Assembly: GCA_020650975.1 (NCBI GenBank)
Contig: JAIPMN010001454.1
Coordinates: 8,863-31,254 of the forward strand
Source of the DNA: Apostichopus californicus
Lineage: Eukaryota > Echinodermata > Holothuroidea > Aspidochirotida > Stichopodidae
Direction: 5' to 3'
Length of the DNA stretch: 22,392 nt
The translations under genes were made by a program, and so were the position numbers. Shown here piece after piece: positions 1-11,003 of the stretch; within the stretch, counting starts at the first letter, position 1, and each line of letters begins with the position of its first letter. Below the pieces are notes generated by a model. It did not search any database and was not told the origin of the DNA. It was given only the letters and a program-made list of their open reading frames with translations.

Positions 1-1527
1 CTCACTGCCCCCCCCCCCCTCCCTGAAGCATCTCACAAGTAGCTCTCTAGTCAACAGTTCTCAAGACACTCTACCAACAGATTGTATCCTCTTTTAAGGC
101 CTCTCCTCCTCACTATTAGAATTCAGACCAGTTTCCATCGGAAGAACTGTACTTTGCCCAATTATTACGGCAGTCTAAATACTATAAATCTTCAGAAACT
201 CCTTCACAGAAAGGTGAAATGACAAATGTGCAATGTGAGGGCAACATATGGTGAAATGACTTGATTTGTACTGTTTGAGCATGACCAGGTTTTAAGATTT
301 AAGGTACCTCAGGGGAAAAGAAGCTAAATGGATTTCCTGTGGTATATATACACTTGGTTAGACTATTAGAAAATTGAAAATTTCATCACAGAATTTTAAA
401 TTTAAATGGATGGATACAATATAAACAGCAAAATTAAGTTTAATACCACTTTTAATTTCAATTATTACACTCTTCCTCTTCTTTTGAGAAATAGAAAAAT
501 ACTTTTAAAAAAAACATCAAAGAGTTAACAATTAATCCTTTTGAAGAGACCAAAACTAAGGAGAAACTCTCCTTGGCATGCATTGGAACTGAAATTGACA
601 CTGATATACTTTGTCAGTGTCCAAATTTTGTCAGTGTAAAATATTGGAAACTGAGAGTAAATTTTTAAGGGATGCCCGATGACTAATCAACCCCTGAGGT
701 TGCCAGATGACATCTTGTCGATCAACCCTGAAAATGCACTCAGTTTGACCTTTTATTTTAAATCCTATCATTATCTTGGACGACCAATCTGATCAAACAG
801 GAAACCTGAAAAGAACAGTAAGGTTGCTTGGAGGGCGACCCGTCAATATGTCTTAAAAAATCCTTGGAACAAAATCTAGACAAAAATAGAATCCTTTGAT
901 TCATTGTCTTTTCTTCAGTTGTTCGTTAAACTACTAATAAAGTATGCATCTAAAAACATGCACATAAGCAGGTATAAACAAGTACATAAGTAGGTATAAA
1001 CAAGTAAAGTCCAAACAGCTAGTATACTTAAATGATGGCAATGAGCAAACATCTGGCTCTTTTCTGCAATGCGAATAATGGCCAACTTAAAAAACATAAA
1101 CAACACAAAACTTCTAAGACTATAATGATATCATCAGTGACTACTATTGCTGAGTTAAGACGGGAGGAGTCTACCGTAGACATAACTAGAGAGAGTAAAA
1201 ACTACCATCATGTGTGAACAATTATAATCTTGCAGACAACTTAAAATATCATCTCAGAATCTCAATAGCGCCATAGCAAAATAAACAGATAAGTAGTGGT
1301 GGTTGGATGCATCCTGGTAGGTAAGTGCCTTAAGAGGTTGGTGACAGGTGATATGAGAGCAAAGTCAATACTGAAATGTTGAAAATACTTTATCATGTAG
1401 TTCATGCAGACAAATTCATTGGAAACCCTCCTCTAACAGCTGTTGCTGTAAGGAACTTCCCTCTCTGTTGCTCTATAAGAGTGTAGGGTCGGGGGGGGGG
1501 GGTAAAAGTCATCAATAAAACACTTGC
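1..1527 (-). other. Partial intron downstream of exon D
   Basis: A+T-rich non-coding sequence on the 3' side of exon D, running off the window. It contains a 12-base C run at 8-19 and a 12-base G run at 1491-1502. The G run appears as a C tract in the transcript about 25 nt after the GC donor. Around 590-640 ttgtcagtgt-like words recur. Short overlapping ORFs at about 915-1217 on opposite strands look random. I looked for the next B56 exon here and did not find it. Confidence 0.75.
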
Positions 1528-1530
1528 CTG
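1522..1530 (-). other. Non-canonical GC splice donor of exon D
   Basis: On the minus strand the exon/intron join reads CAG|gcaagt. Apart from the C at intron position 2 it is a perfect U1 match, which is the usual profile of GC-AG introns. Using the nearest GT (1522-1523) would add a Gln codon not found at this place in B56 proteins and would change the phase. The GC site keeps the expected split Arg codon AG|N. Confidence 0.8.
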
Positions 1531-1658
1531 AGGAATATGTGATTAATTTGTTTTCTAATGAAGGCTCTCAACCCAAGAAATTTGCCATAGATTCTGTGTA
1601 AGACGGTCTTCAAGAAATCTCGTTCTCTGGGATCTTCACTGTCGAATAAGTCTAAAAG
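1528..1658 (-). CDS. PPP2R5E: PP2A B56 regulatory subunit, exon D (LxxIxE pocket)
   Basis: This exon has 43 codons plus two bases (phase 2 end). It opens after a long pyrimidine tract, ccacgcag|CTT, and encodes [36 protein letters not shown] and QINHIFL, then AG, the first two bases of an Arg codon. The [16 protein letters not shown] stretch contains the residues known in B56gamma (His187, Arg188, Tyr190, Arg197, Arg201) to form the pocket for LxxIxE short linear motifs. All are present. Family alignment requires the exon to stop at ...CTCAG. The next bases are GCAAGT, so the donor is GC rather than GT. The following B56 segment (F-I/V-YETEH...) is not found in bases 1-1527, so it lies outside the window. 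Confidence 0.95.
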
Positions 1659-1670
1659 CTGCGTGGAGAC

Positions 1671-1691
1671 AGAGGGAGAGAGAGAGAGAGG
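1671..1691. repeat. GA/TC microsatellite forming the exon D polypyrimidine tract
   Basis: A near-pure (GA)n run on the plus strand. In the transcript it is CU-rich and lies directly before the acceptor ccacgcag of exon D, so it doubles as the polypyrimidine tract. Length changes here could affect acceptor strength. Confidence 0.85.
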
Positions 1692-4600
1692 TGGAGAGTA
1701 AATAAAACAAGATCATGTTTCAGAAATTTGCAGTATTAACCTAGCCAGCAAATTACATCTGTATGTATTAGAAATATGCTGAAGGCATCTTTCCTTTGTG
1801 TACCTTTCAACATCTGTCTGTTATTTTCAGGAAACGAAACCTACGACCTGCTCGAGAACGAAAGAGACCCTTTATAACGATTAAAAAAAAAAAATTATTA
1901 TATAAAAAAAAGAAGAAAACCCTATATAAGTGGCATACATGATACAAGATTTCTGTGACTGTTCCTGAAGATTGGCAATGCTATACATTGTTCTGTCATC
2001 AGACACTTTTCTACAGCAATCAACACATGCAAACTAGGCCAGGGTAAACAGCCCTCAGGATCAATTAGGAATGTTCCCAAGCTTGTTTTACGTTGTTGCC
2101 TCGCTGGGTTACCGTTGACGAGCCGAGCTGCCAGCTCTTGTTTTTATGACCTTCCGGTGCTCGAGCTGGGCATCATTTATCAGTCGACTATTTTCCCATT
2201 TCTCAAATTGTTTAGTCAGCCTCTCTGTGTATATCAAGTCACATTCGGGTAGAAGGTACTACTTCATAGCACGACAAAGCTATGTACGTAGAGGAATGAG
2301 AAGCCACCGTAGGTTTGAAAGGAATAATAAGCAGGATGGATGTACGGCTCTATATATATTTAGCAACGAACATACTCGCGGTGCGCTTTTGTTGATAGAA
2401 GGCAAAAATTTGTGATGATGTTAAGATGATTGACTGGGCGCTGTATTAGTGATCCATCAAAGAAGCTTCGCAAACTAATATACAAATGTCGAACATAGTG
2501 CAACTATGAAATCTCAAAAACTCCACCACTGTTGGAACATTAATGCATAATTTCTTGAGTCTAAAAGCGACCATCACATTTAGTCCCTTCGAATTTTTTA
2601 ATTTATTTTCTATTTTTATTTTTAAATAACCATTTTAACTACAGGACTATTTGTAACGTAAATGTGTATTTGCTTCAATCTGGATCAGAGAACTGCTCAA
2701 ACACAAAACCATCAAAACCAGCATTGCAAGTAAGAAGCCTTTCGTGAAACTACAGTAGTCATTTTCCACGTTCTATTCCATCAATAACCATAAGTGAATT
2801 CTTTAATGTAAACCTAATTACTACTGTTTGCTACATAGTTAAGGACTACAACTTTAACAATCGTTCCCTTCTTATAAACTGAGCTTTAATCTGATCTGCA
2901 AGAATGACACACAGTTTTAATGCATTAACATTTTACATCTACCAGACTAAAAGATTTTGCAGCATCCATAGGCTATCCAAATGAACGACAAAATATTGCT
3001 TTAAAATTCCGAAAGACCTGTTGAAGAACAAACGCCCAATTATGTCACATTTTTACTCTCTATTTCAGTATATCAATCTGACTAATCTATATTTGCCTTC
3101 AACCATTTTTTGACAGTCGCAAATTTCTTTCCTTTTTCTGTGAACGACACTTACGAGCTGCTAATCACACCTAAATGGCAAATCCTTGCAGGCGGTGCTG
3201 AAAGAAAAAATAGTTGATGTGTGTTCTGTACGTGTGAGAGGAAGTCAAGTTATACATCATGTTTAACTGACATAACTGTACTATACTGCAGTCGTAATGG
3301 AAGTCTGTGGTAAAAAATATACAAATAAAGGATTCAGATGGAAAAAAGCTTTTTGAATTACTTTTTGGTGTATTTTTATATCAACTGCGGCTTCAATTTA
3401 AAGCTGCGTTTACAGTTGGCTAGTAAGTCTATGTCACTCTAACCAAGCCAGGTTTAGGATACTCCCTAACACAACTATGACATCTATGTAGCTCTATGTC
3501 AAATTGTCTTGATGATCCCAATCGGAGAGTTGAACCCTGCAATGTTCAAAGTTTGTGTCCCACAAATTTAACATAATTATTCTTTTGTTTTCATTTATAA
3601 ATCTTATATTCCATTTTATTGTTCCTGATGTAGTTTTTTAATGGACTGAAGTAACAAGTACAAATGTTTTCAGATAGCTAATTATTATCTTCCTTAGAAA
3701 TACTCATCGACTGTATCACCAAATTGTAGCACTGAATTCAAAGACAAATGCAGCTTTAATGCCCTTAAAGCAAACTTGACAATTTTACTTCCCCTTTCTA
3801 TATTGACATGGTCTGCTTGGTCTGCAAGTTTATGTTTAATTTATTTCAGACATGTTCAAAACTGACAATCTGATCGGTTTTCTCGTGCAAGTACACTTTA
3901 ATTTGCACCTCCAAAATTGAATTGCATAATTTGGAGACCATCCTTGTGCATGGTATTGTATTATTTAAGGTTTATCATACAGTATGTACAGACTCTGTAC
4001 TGCTGCGTCTACTGTTCTGTGTGGTCTTCATACAACAAGCAGCAGCTGTCCTCATGCTTTGTAAGCCCTACGTCCTCAATTGTTCAATAAGCTCGTTTAT
4101 GCAATCTAATCAACTATAGTATACTTAATCAGCATTGACCTTTCCCTGGGAGAAGCGATAAGTTTGTATGATCAAGGCCAACTCCTAATGTAATTATCAT
4201 ACCATGCAGGTTGCAGTGTTCTGAAACTTGCTTATGGCCAAGTTCTGGCATGAAATCACCCTACACTGTAGTTGTATATGTACATTATAAAGGAGAACAG
4301 CTCTGGGAACATGCATGACTTGATCCCACTAGCACTCAAAACGACTGTCTCGACAATAAATATATCTAAAAATCCTGTCGAATGAGACATTCGATATAAT
4401 GCCTGACAACAGTTCACTCTTAAATTCTTCTGCATCACATTTTAGAAGTAAATTGTCATTTACACACAAAATCAGCACAAGAGGTCAATATGTGTGTATT
4501 CCAAAAGTTACTACTTATGTGTGAAATTCCTGAGCGATTGCAAGATTTCATGTAACGGTCCTTAAGTGGCCTCAATTTGATGATGAATCCTTTGCTCTCT

Positions 4601-5205
4601 AAACCTTAATAGAGGAATACATGTATTTATATGCATACTTCCAACAGTTTGAATAAAGTACACAAGATAATAGGATATGTGAGACTTAACAGCAGGTTTC
4701 CTTTTTACTATATCTAACCATGTAGGGACATTGCCAGTATTACAGACAACTCATGCAGTGGCCAAGAGTAGAGTAGGGTATTACACAACCAATTTTCCGG
4801 CCATATAGTCAATATTCAACTATTTTCCTTCACTATTTAGTTTTTGGTCTTTTTTTTTTATTATTGGTTATGCTCTATCTTTTTCTTGCTATCTTGTTTA
4901 ACAGTTTGCATTTTTTTTGGTACAAATATTCCTTGCTCTTTTTTTGTTCATCTGTGGTGAGGAAAGGCACATGTTTTCAAAGCTTTACTATCTAATGAGT
5001 GTCCCCCTAAATCCACTCAATCAGCTTTTGTTATATCACTAACTTTCAGAATTCCAGATCCTCTCTAAAGTGTGACTTGAAGATTTATCTAAATCCAAAA
5101 CTATTAAACCTGGAAAGAAGTTTTGGTCTTGAAATAAGTTTGTTGCTATGGAAAGATTTTGTAGCTTTTCATTGCCAGTCATGTTTCTATCTGACAATTT
5201 GAAGG

Positions 5206-5236
5206 GAGAGAGAGAGGGGGGGGGGGGTGGGGGAAT
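5206..5236. repeat. GA tract joined to a G12 run
   Basis: Plus-strand purine tract: several GA repeats lead into 12 consecutive G at 5216-5227, then t and more G. Purely simple sequence within the C-D intron. The ORFs crossing it on both strands are low-complexity artefacts. Confidence 0.9.
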
Positions 5237-6467
5237 GGCAGTATCTAACAATATGAATAATCCGCATCATTATATGATACAAGTTAATTTGGCACAGATA
5301 ATACTAATTTGCAATTTAAAGACAAAAAGCTTGCTTTTCTCTTGAGGTAAGTGCTACTTCAAATCACATGCAGATTATGGAGCAGTTGAAACAGTGAATG
5401 TGTACTTAATAATTTATTCGGTTGATATATATACTAAAGGCTTACCGTCAACTACTTACCACGGCTGTGTAAGATATCATTAGCATTGCATGTTTTGTGT
5501 TATTGCTACAAGGAAATACTTTGGGCTGCCCCTTTTGCTCTTGAGCAACTCAGATAGAGAAAGAATAATGATGTGTTCAAGAGGTTTTGAGACTTGATAT
5601 TTGGCCTTGTAACATTTACTTCAAAGTGTTTCATATTACACCATAAATTTTACAAAACTAATCGTTAAGACTTAGCGGAAACTCTAAAAGTCACGAGTGA
5701 CAGAAATGACATTTGAAAATCAAGAGGGTAAAGAATCTCTTAAAGCAAGTCATTTAACTTTTGAACAGTGTTGTAATATGTTGTACTATGAATGCTCATT
5801 TTGCTCCAATTTAACTGAATGTTTACTCGTTAAGGCCATAAAAAGAAAACAGCAGCGCTTCCTACTCATCTTTTGTTTTGTTTTCTTGTGTTGATTTGTA
5901 AAAAAAAATTGTAAAGCTGCTGGGCATTGCTCACAATTTAACATTTAGTTCTTCCTCGTCACTCTTCGTTAAACCAGCTTTCTGTATCGGCATCCGAGTA
6001 TCCATGTGACTTCAAAGACTTACAATAATCAACGCAAAAGGCTACTTTAAGGTGACAAGGGGTATTTTGCCCGGCGGTCATACATATGGCAATGGGATTA
6101 AATGTGTAGCATCACCACTTCACTACTTGATACTGTGCAAATGCTGTTTATTATAATCTATAAGCAAACACAGGTAGTGATTAATTGCTCACAGCTTTCT
6201 GGAACAAAAGAGCTTATTGCTTAAAGCCAAATCATGGTCTTGCCGTTCCTTTGAGGATCAAAAAATTTAATGCGAACTTGAGTGAGTAACTGCCAGTAGG
6301 TGAAATAATCATGCAAATTTTTGACAAGTGGACATATAACTTAGCGATAAAAGAGGAATTTACGAATTGTTTTTGATTTACATCCGTTTGCTCTAAGGAG
6401 AGAGCCTCTAATTATAAATCAGAAACAAACAAACAAAACAAAAAAGAAATAACAATGCCATACTTAC

Positions 6468-6560
6468 TTGTAAAACAAATTTTTGGTCTATGTACCTTTT
6501 GGCTACACTTGGTTTAAAATCTGGAACTTCTAGAAACCTTAAGAAAAATTCATAAACGAT
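6468..6560 (-). CDS. PPP2R5E: PP2A B56 regulatory subunit, exon C
   Basis: This 31-codon exon has both edges in phase 0. The acceptor is textbook (tttccttcttccag|ATC) and the donor is CAA|gtaagt. It encodes [15 protein letters not shown] followed by [16 protein letters not shown], the universally conserved HEAT helices after the acidic loop in every B56 isoform. The family usually has LVYEFF; here the first residue is Ile. The exon joins exon B in frame upstream and exon D ([10 protein letters not shown]) in frame downstream. Reading on past the donor gives only a short non-homologous tail, so the exon end is clear. Confidence 0.95.
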
Positions 6561-6831
6561 CTGGAAGAAGGAAAATAAAAATATTAACAACAAGGAATAA
6601 ATATGTAGCAAAAGATAAAGCAAAGGTTACAAGTTTTCTTCACAGTTTCTCTTGGAGATTACTGTTACTAGAATTTTAAGTGTGTTCGATAACAGAATGC
6701 TGCTGCTGGAAAAGCTATGTCTCTAAATCCATCCTTGCACAGCTGGACTCACAGTATTGGCGAAAGGGTACTTAGAACAATAATGGATCAGAAGTAGGGG
6801 TTGTCTGATTGTGTAAATGGATGGCTACAGG

Positions 6832-6843
6832 CCCCCCCCCCCC
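6832..6843. repeat. C12 homopolymer run
   Basis: Twelve consecutive C on the plus strand in the B-C intron. Similar runs of the same length occur at 8-19 (C), 1491-1502 (G) and 5216-5227 (G). Confidence 0.9.
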
Positions 6844-7200
6844 AATTCAGTATAGATTAGTTCTACATGTATGTATAAAGGATGAAAATTAAGGGTCATT
6901 GGTACCTAAACTGGTCCTTTATTAGTGTCTGCTATAAATAAGGACCCCATTAATGGTCACTGATTGGTCCCATCCTGTCGCATGATAAAATAGTCCCATG
7001 TGACAAATTCCTCCTAGAGTTGTGTTTAATAGATCATAACCTCACTGGTCAGGGAATGGTACATGATGGACATACACATATAAACAATGGTTAACAAACT
7101 TGTCGACTATAATGGTAATGAATAAGTGCCACATTGGTCAGACACTGTTCATAAAGGTCTGAAGGACCACAGGTCATTGATTAGTTAATTATTATTTTTA

Positions 7201-7231
7201 TATTATATAATATTATATATATTATATAATA
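7201..7231. repeat. A+T-only inverted repeat
   Basis: Arms of 13 bp, 7201-7213 (TATTATATAATAT) and 7219-7231, are perfect reverse complements around a 5-base centre, within a 60-base A+T tract. The base composition makes such pairing likely by chance, but the arms could form a cruciform. Confidence 0.7.
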
Positions 7232-7459
7232 TTTTATATTTTTTTATTATTATTAAGGGATGGAAAGTCCCCTCTACATGTAACAAATATCTAACCATTC
7301 AGAACTTGAAGGTTTGGATCCCATAGCATGTATTAATGCTGTCACTGCATAAATGAGGATAATGAATTATAGGACGTAAACATGGTGTTTGAATCTTCTA
7401 ACATTGATTAAAAAACTCAGGAAAAATACATGGATTTGATGAGCTATGTTCTAGCTTAC

Positions 7460-7561
7460 TTGTATATGAGGCCAGGATGCTTCCAATGTGGGATCATCTT
7501 CTTCTGGATCGAATTCTGGATTATCACTTGGAGGCAGAGTTCTGAAAATATTGCATGCTAC
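7460..7561 (-). CDS. PPP2R5E: PP2A B56 regulatory subunit, exon B (acidic loop)
   Basis: This 34-codon exon has both edges in phase 0. It follows acceptor ttgacag|GTA and ends at CAA|gtaagc on the minus strand. It begins [17 protein letters not shown], continues with [13 protein letters not shown] and ends PHIQ, matching the B56 segment right after exon A's last Met. It carries the conserved acidic loop between HEAT repeats. In human PPP2R5D that loop holds the recurrent neurodevelopmental variants at E198, E200, P201 and W207. Here the equivalents are Glu, Asp, Pro and Trp, so the E200 position is naturally Asp. The loop lies near the catalytic subunit and substrate groove in B56 structures. 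SDNP and PHIQ are more alpha-like. The exon sits 11.6 kb from exon A and 0.9 kb from exon C. Confidence 0.95.
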
Positions 7562-7637
7562 CTGTCAAGACAAAAATGAACACAACACACTTGATCGTAC
7601 TGATAACGTAGCTATCAACCGATTTAATTTGTTCCAT

Positions 7638-7883
7638 TTATATCGATAAATATATGACATAAGGTTCTTTCTCTTCATTCCATTTCAGGTAACTAGCTAA
7701 ATCTTCAGCCAATACCATTGGCATTATTGTCTGATCGCCTACTACGAGGCCTGACGTACAACCACCAATACAACCTTCAATAAACCTGTTTTGGGGTTTT
7801 TTTTTGTGGTCAACATACTTCTCACAATTAGTTTGGAATAATGTTGTTATTGAAAAAGTAATTTTAACATTATGAACATGCAA
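7638..7883 (-). other. Unassigned ORF-like stretch just upstream of exon B
   Basis: An 81-codon open stretch in the A-B intron, same strand as the B56 gene, ending about 75 bp before exon B. The C-terminal half has protein-like texture (GLVVGDQTIMPMVLAEDL, then SYLKWNEEKEP). It has no recognisable domain and no similarity to B56. Upstream of residue 33 is aaaacag, a poor acceptor without a pyrimidine tract. It could be a decayed transposon fragment or chance. I do not claim a gene. Confidence 0.15.
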
Positions 7884-8494
7884 TCCATTTCCCCATCATT
7901 CTTATATAACTCATTTCAAACGTTTCCACCACAATTCCACTCCTCTTTCAAGAGGAAGTTTCTCTCCCCTCAGGCGCTGTTTGATGCTTAATATTCATTA
8001 TACATTCCAATGCGCAGTACTACCTGTATATGATTTATTCCCATACAGTGCAGCCCAAACCGCTGTTACTACGCTGGTTTTTTGGGGTGCCAAAACCTAA
8101 GTGCTAGCTGTAAGATTCTATGTTATTAATAGGAAGAGCAATCTAGCTAAAACCTACTCGGAAGCAGACTAAGAGAAATCTACACCAAAGGCAGAAAGAT
8201 TGGTAAATCATTTTTACGAGCAATGACACTACAGCAGGATGGTGTGCAGTGTCACATTTAGTGAAATGCATTAAGCCCTGAGGGGGAGAAAAAATGCAAC
8301 CCTATACACTGAGGTGGCTGATAATGCGGAGAAACTATTCTCCACCAGTCTTAAATAAAGTTAGAAATTTTTGCTCCTTTTTAAAAAAAAAAAAATTGTA
8401 AAAGAACTGGCAATTGATTTGAGCGGTATAAACAGGTATAAGACATGGATGGACAGATCGATACTTGGAAATGACCGACAATATTAAAAGTTAC

Positions 8495-8515
8495 CTGTGT
8501 GTACAGTACACACAG
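8495..8515. repeat. Perfect 9-bp-arm palindrome with 3-base centre
   Basis: Arms CTGTGTGTA and TACACACAG flank CAG. This is an exact inverted repeat in an otherwise plain part of the intron. It could be a binding site for a dimeric protein or a chance result of TG/CA-rich sequence. Confidence 0.6.
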
Positions 8516-10898
8516 ACGAGAGTTACACTGGTTCAACAATGACTACTGTACATTTACCTGCTTTTGAGATTTTTACGTAGTTGTCTGCATTTGGCTAGTG
8601 AAGTTTTAACACACTTACCAAGTAATAATTCAAATTAGATTGTTATTGATTACAAAAAAAAGACACCTTGGTGAGTTCTCTCACCAATTGAAACATTAAT
8701 TAATAAGTGTTAATTAAAGACTCCATTTGATTCAATCAATTTTATCACCAATTGCACTAGCATCTTCATAAGATATTTAATCACATACAGAAAGCAAATT
8801 TTGGGAAATTTCAACTTTCTAATTCATAACTTGATATGAAACTGCCTTATAGCCAAGCTACTATAATTATGTACTTCTTATTATCAAAGTAGAATTTAAA
8901 CTTTTGACCACCAAAATTTTATTTACTGAAGAAAATAACCTCAAGGATACTTCCAGTTACTGTATCAAGGTGAAGCACCTGCAGTCACAATCCTTAGCAA
9001 GTGTATACATAAAAAATGCCCCCAAAAAAAGGTGCACTTACTATACAAGATAATATCTTTGTACAAAATCTCTTGAGGAAACACTTTTACTCTCATTTCC
9101 AACATATGCTAAGTCTTTCGACAGACCTTTTTTGGATTTGAGTCTGTGTTAGTTGGGCTTTCAATATTTAATTCTGTGTTTGACAAGTCATATTTCTGTC
9201 TACAAACTCGCTGTAAATTTGATTTCATCCATGGATAAAAGAACTAATACACAGTGTGACTGTCACTCATCTTTGTTTACAATACCAATAACAGTTCATT
9301 ATAATTCTTAATCTCACAACACTGCTCTGGATTCAAGGCTGTTTGTTCTATATACAGCTGATACATGTATCAATTTTTTTTTAACATTTTTATTATTATT
9401 TTTTTATAATGAACAGATATTTTGAAAATAATGCAGAATTAGCATTCAAACCTCAAAACCTGTCATGTCTGATTGAGGGAAAGAATTAAGACAGAAACTG
9501 TACTACATGTAAAACTTCTACAAGGTATTTTACATGTTAACTGTTAAGTGTCCAATGTGATGTACATGTAATAGCCAATATGACACTCATATTTTTATTC
9601 TACAAAACTATCTTTATAAACCAATTTAGAATCATTCATCTGCTGATGCTGAAGGCCAAACTTTGACACAAATTATATGCAAAAGATGTATTTTGAAAAC
9701 TTTAATCACTTTAAACTTTAATCAGTTTTACTATTTGATGATAAACCTTCATGATGTACAAAATGATCAATGTACATTGCATTCTTTGCTGTCATCATCT
9801 GCTCATCAAAACATGATAATTTTGTTAAGGAGTGCTTAAGATGGGGAAAGAAGGAATCCTCTATTGTTTGCACAAATGTGAAATTAACAACCATCTTTAC
9901 TGAATAACTCCAACATGAAGGTAGACCGGACGTGTTTAACTTTACTTTTCAATAAACATTTATATTTAGTACTAGTATTTATATAGCATTAAGCACATGT
10001 ATAGACTTTAAAGTCTACTTTAAAAGGAAAGTGAATGGAATCTCCTGCCTGAAAGAAATAGGTGGACAATGCATGGATCCATTTGAAATTTTGAATTTAC
10101 ACTAGAATTTCCCAAGTTAATTAATAATTCTAGCAACCCACTCACTAACCACTCCACCCTCTCATCACTCCTTTCCCTCCCCCCCCCAGTCATCAATTCC
10201 TGCATTCCATCCCTCAGGGTGTCACCATAGCGAGCTAGCAACAAGTGGTTGTTCACTAATGTACATCGTGCATGTAATTTGGTCAGCTTTCTACCGCAGT
10301 ACGATTCAACCAAATAACGCTCAAGATTTGAGTATTATTAGTTTTTGCATTCAAAGTCTGACTTAAATGTATGAAGGACTTTGGTCTAAAATGTTTGGAT
10401 GTAACTTCATAGTCAAAATAAAGGGGTCAGCAACATGTTATTACTCTACATGCATGGTGTATATATGTAAATACATGCCTGGTCATTTAATTACCATTTC
10501 ACAGCGATGAAATGTACACAATGTTCTATAGAGCATAAAAAGTGTCACTATCATTACAACCTGTCATATTATTCTTCCTCCAAGATGTACTGTTTACAAG
10601 GGGAACTTGAAATCAAGCCCGTCAATCACGAAACGCATACTTTTTTCTTCTTACATTTGTCACGATGAAAACCCAAAACTTGCCTGGCGTGCTGTAGGTA
10701 ATTTATGGACGACAATACCTGTCTCCAATCAACATACGCACCTCACTATACCTTAATGAACATATCAAAGATGATAAAAATGTTAGCACTCTGTCCCTCT
10801 GACCCACTTCCAGGTTAATACCCGCTTCCACTTCTTGAATCTATCATTCTGATCAGTGTATACATGTATGTGTAATCTGGTATCCTATTGCAAAATGC

Positions 10899-11003
10899 TA
10901 TGCAAAAGTGGGCAAATTGTATGCAAAAGGAGGTAAATTATATGCAAAAGTGGGCAAATTATATGCAAAAGTGTGCAAATTATATGCCAAAGTGGGCAAA
11001 TTG
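10899..11003. repeat. Five-copy 21-bp tandem repeat
   Basis: Five head-to-tail units of exactly 21 bp start at 10899, 10920, 10941, 10962 and 10983. Each has the form TATGCAAAAG followed by tgggcaaatt plus g or a. Copies differ from each other at only a few bases (for example copy 2 has gaggtaaatt and copy 5 has TATGCCAAAG). Because 21 is a multiple of 3, one frame reads YAKVGKL repeatedly, but stops flank it and it lies in an intron. ATGCAAAA is one base from the POU octamer ATGCAAAT, so the array places octamer-like words two helical turns apart. Confidence 0.92.

Larger units (their letters stand above)
1659..6467 (-). other. Intron between exons C and D (about 4.8 kb)
   Basis: Bounded by CAA|gtaagt at exon C and the pyrimidine-rich acceptor of exon D. 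The acceptor tract is a GA microsatellite on the plus strand, at about 1671-1691. Most of the intron is unremarkable A+T-rich DNA. Exceptions are a CpG-richer patch at about 2090-2415, T-rich stretches at 2590-2630 and 4850-4945, and a GA tract passing into a 12-base G run at 5206-5227. No further B56 exon is needed, because C and D are adjacent in the protein. Confidence 0.85.
6561..7459 (-). other. Intron between exons B and C (0.9 kb)
   Basis: Bounded by CAA|gtaagc and ttccag|ATC. It holds a 12-base C run at 6832-6843, a stretch at about 6895-7180 in which GGTCA-like words recur, and a long A+T tract with an inverted repeat at 7201-7231. No ORF or recognised element was seen. Confidence 0.85.

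Noticed and set aside
660..875. Possible small inverted-repeat element
   Set aside because: The would-be ends share only a few bases around tttttaag. Not enough to define termini.
5039..5345. Overlapping ORFs with poly-Pro or poly-Gly
   Set aside because: They are translations of the G12/GA simple repeat on the two strands.
6408..6623. 71-codon minus-strand ORF as a gene
   Set aside because: It is exon C read through both of its splice sites. Only 6468-6560 is coding.
10020..10313. 97-codon minus-strand ORF as a gene
   Set aside because: It crosses a poly-C/pyrimidine tract, shows no recognisable motif, and has no splice or start context in its favour.
10899..11003. Heptapeptide-repeat protein (YAKVGKL)n
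   Set aside because: The frame is closed by stops nearby and lies in an intron. The periodicity comes from the 21-bp DNA repeat.
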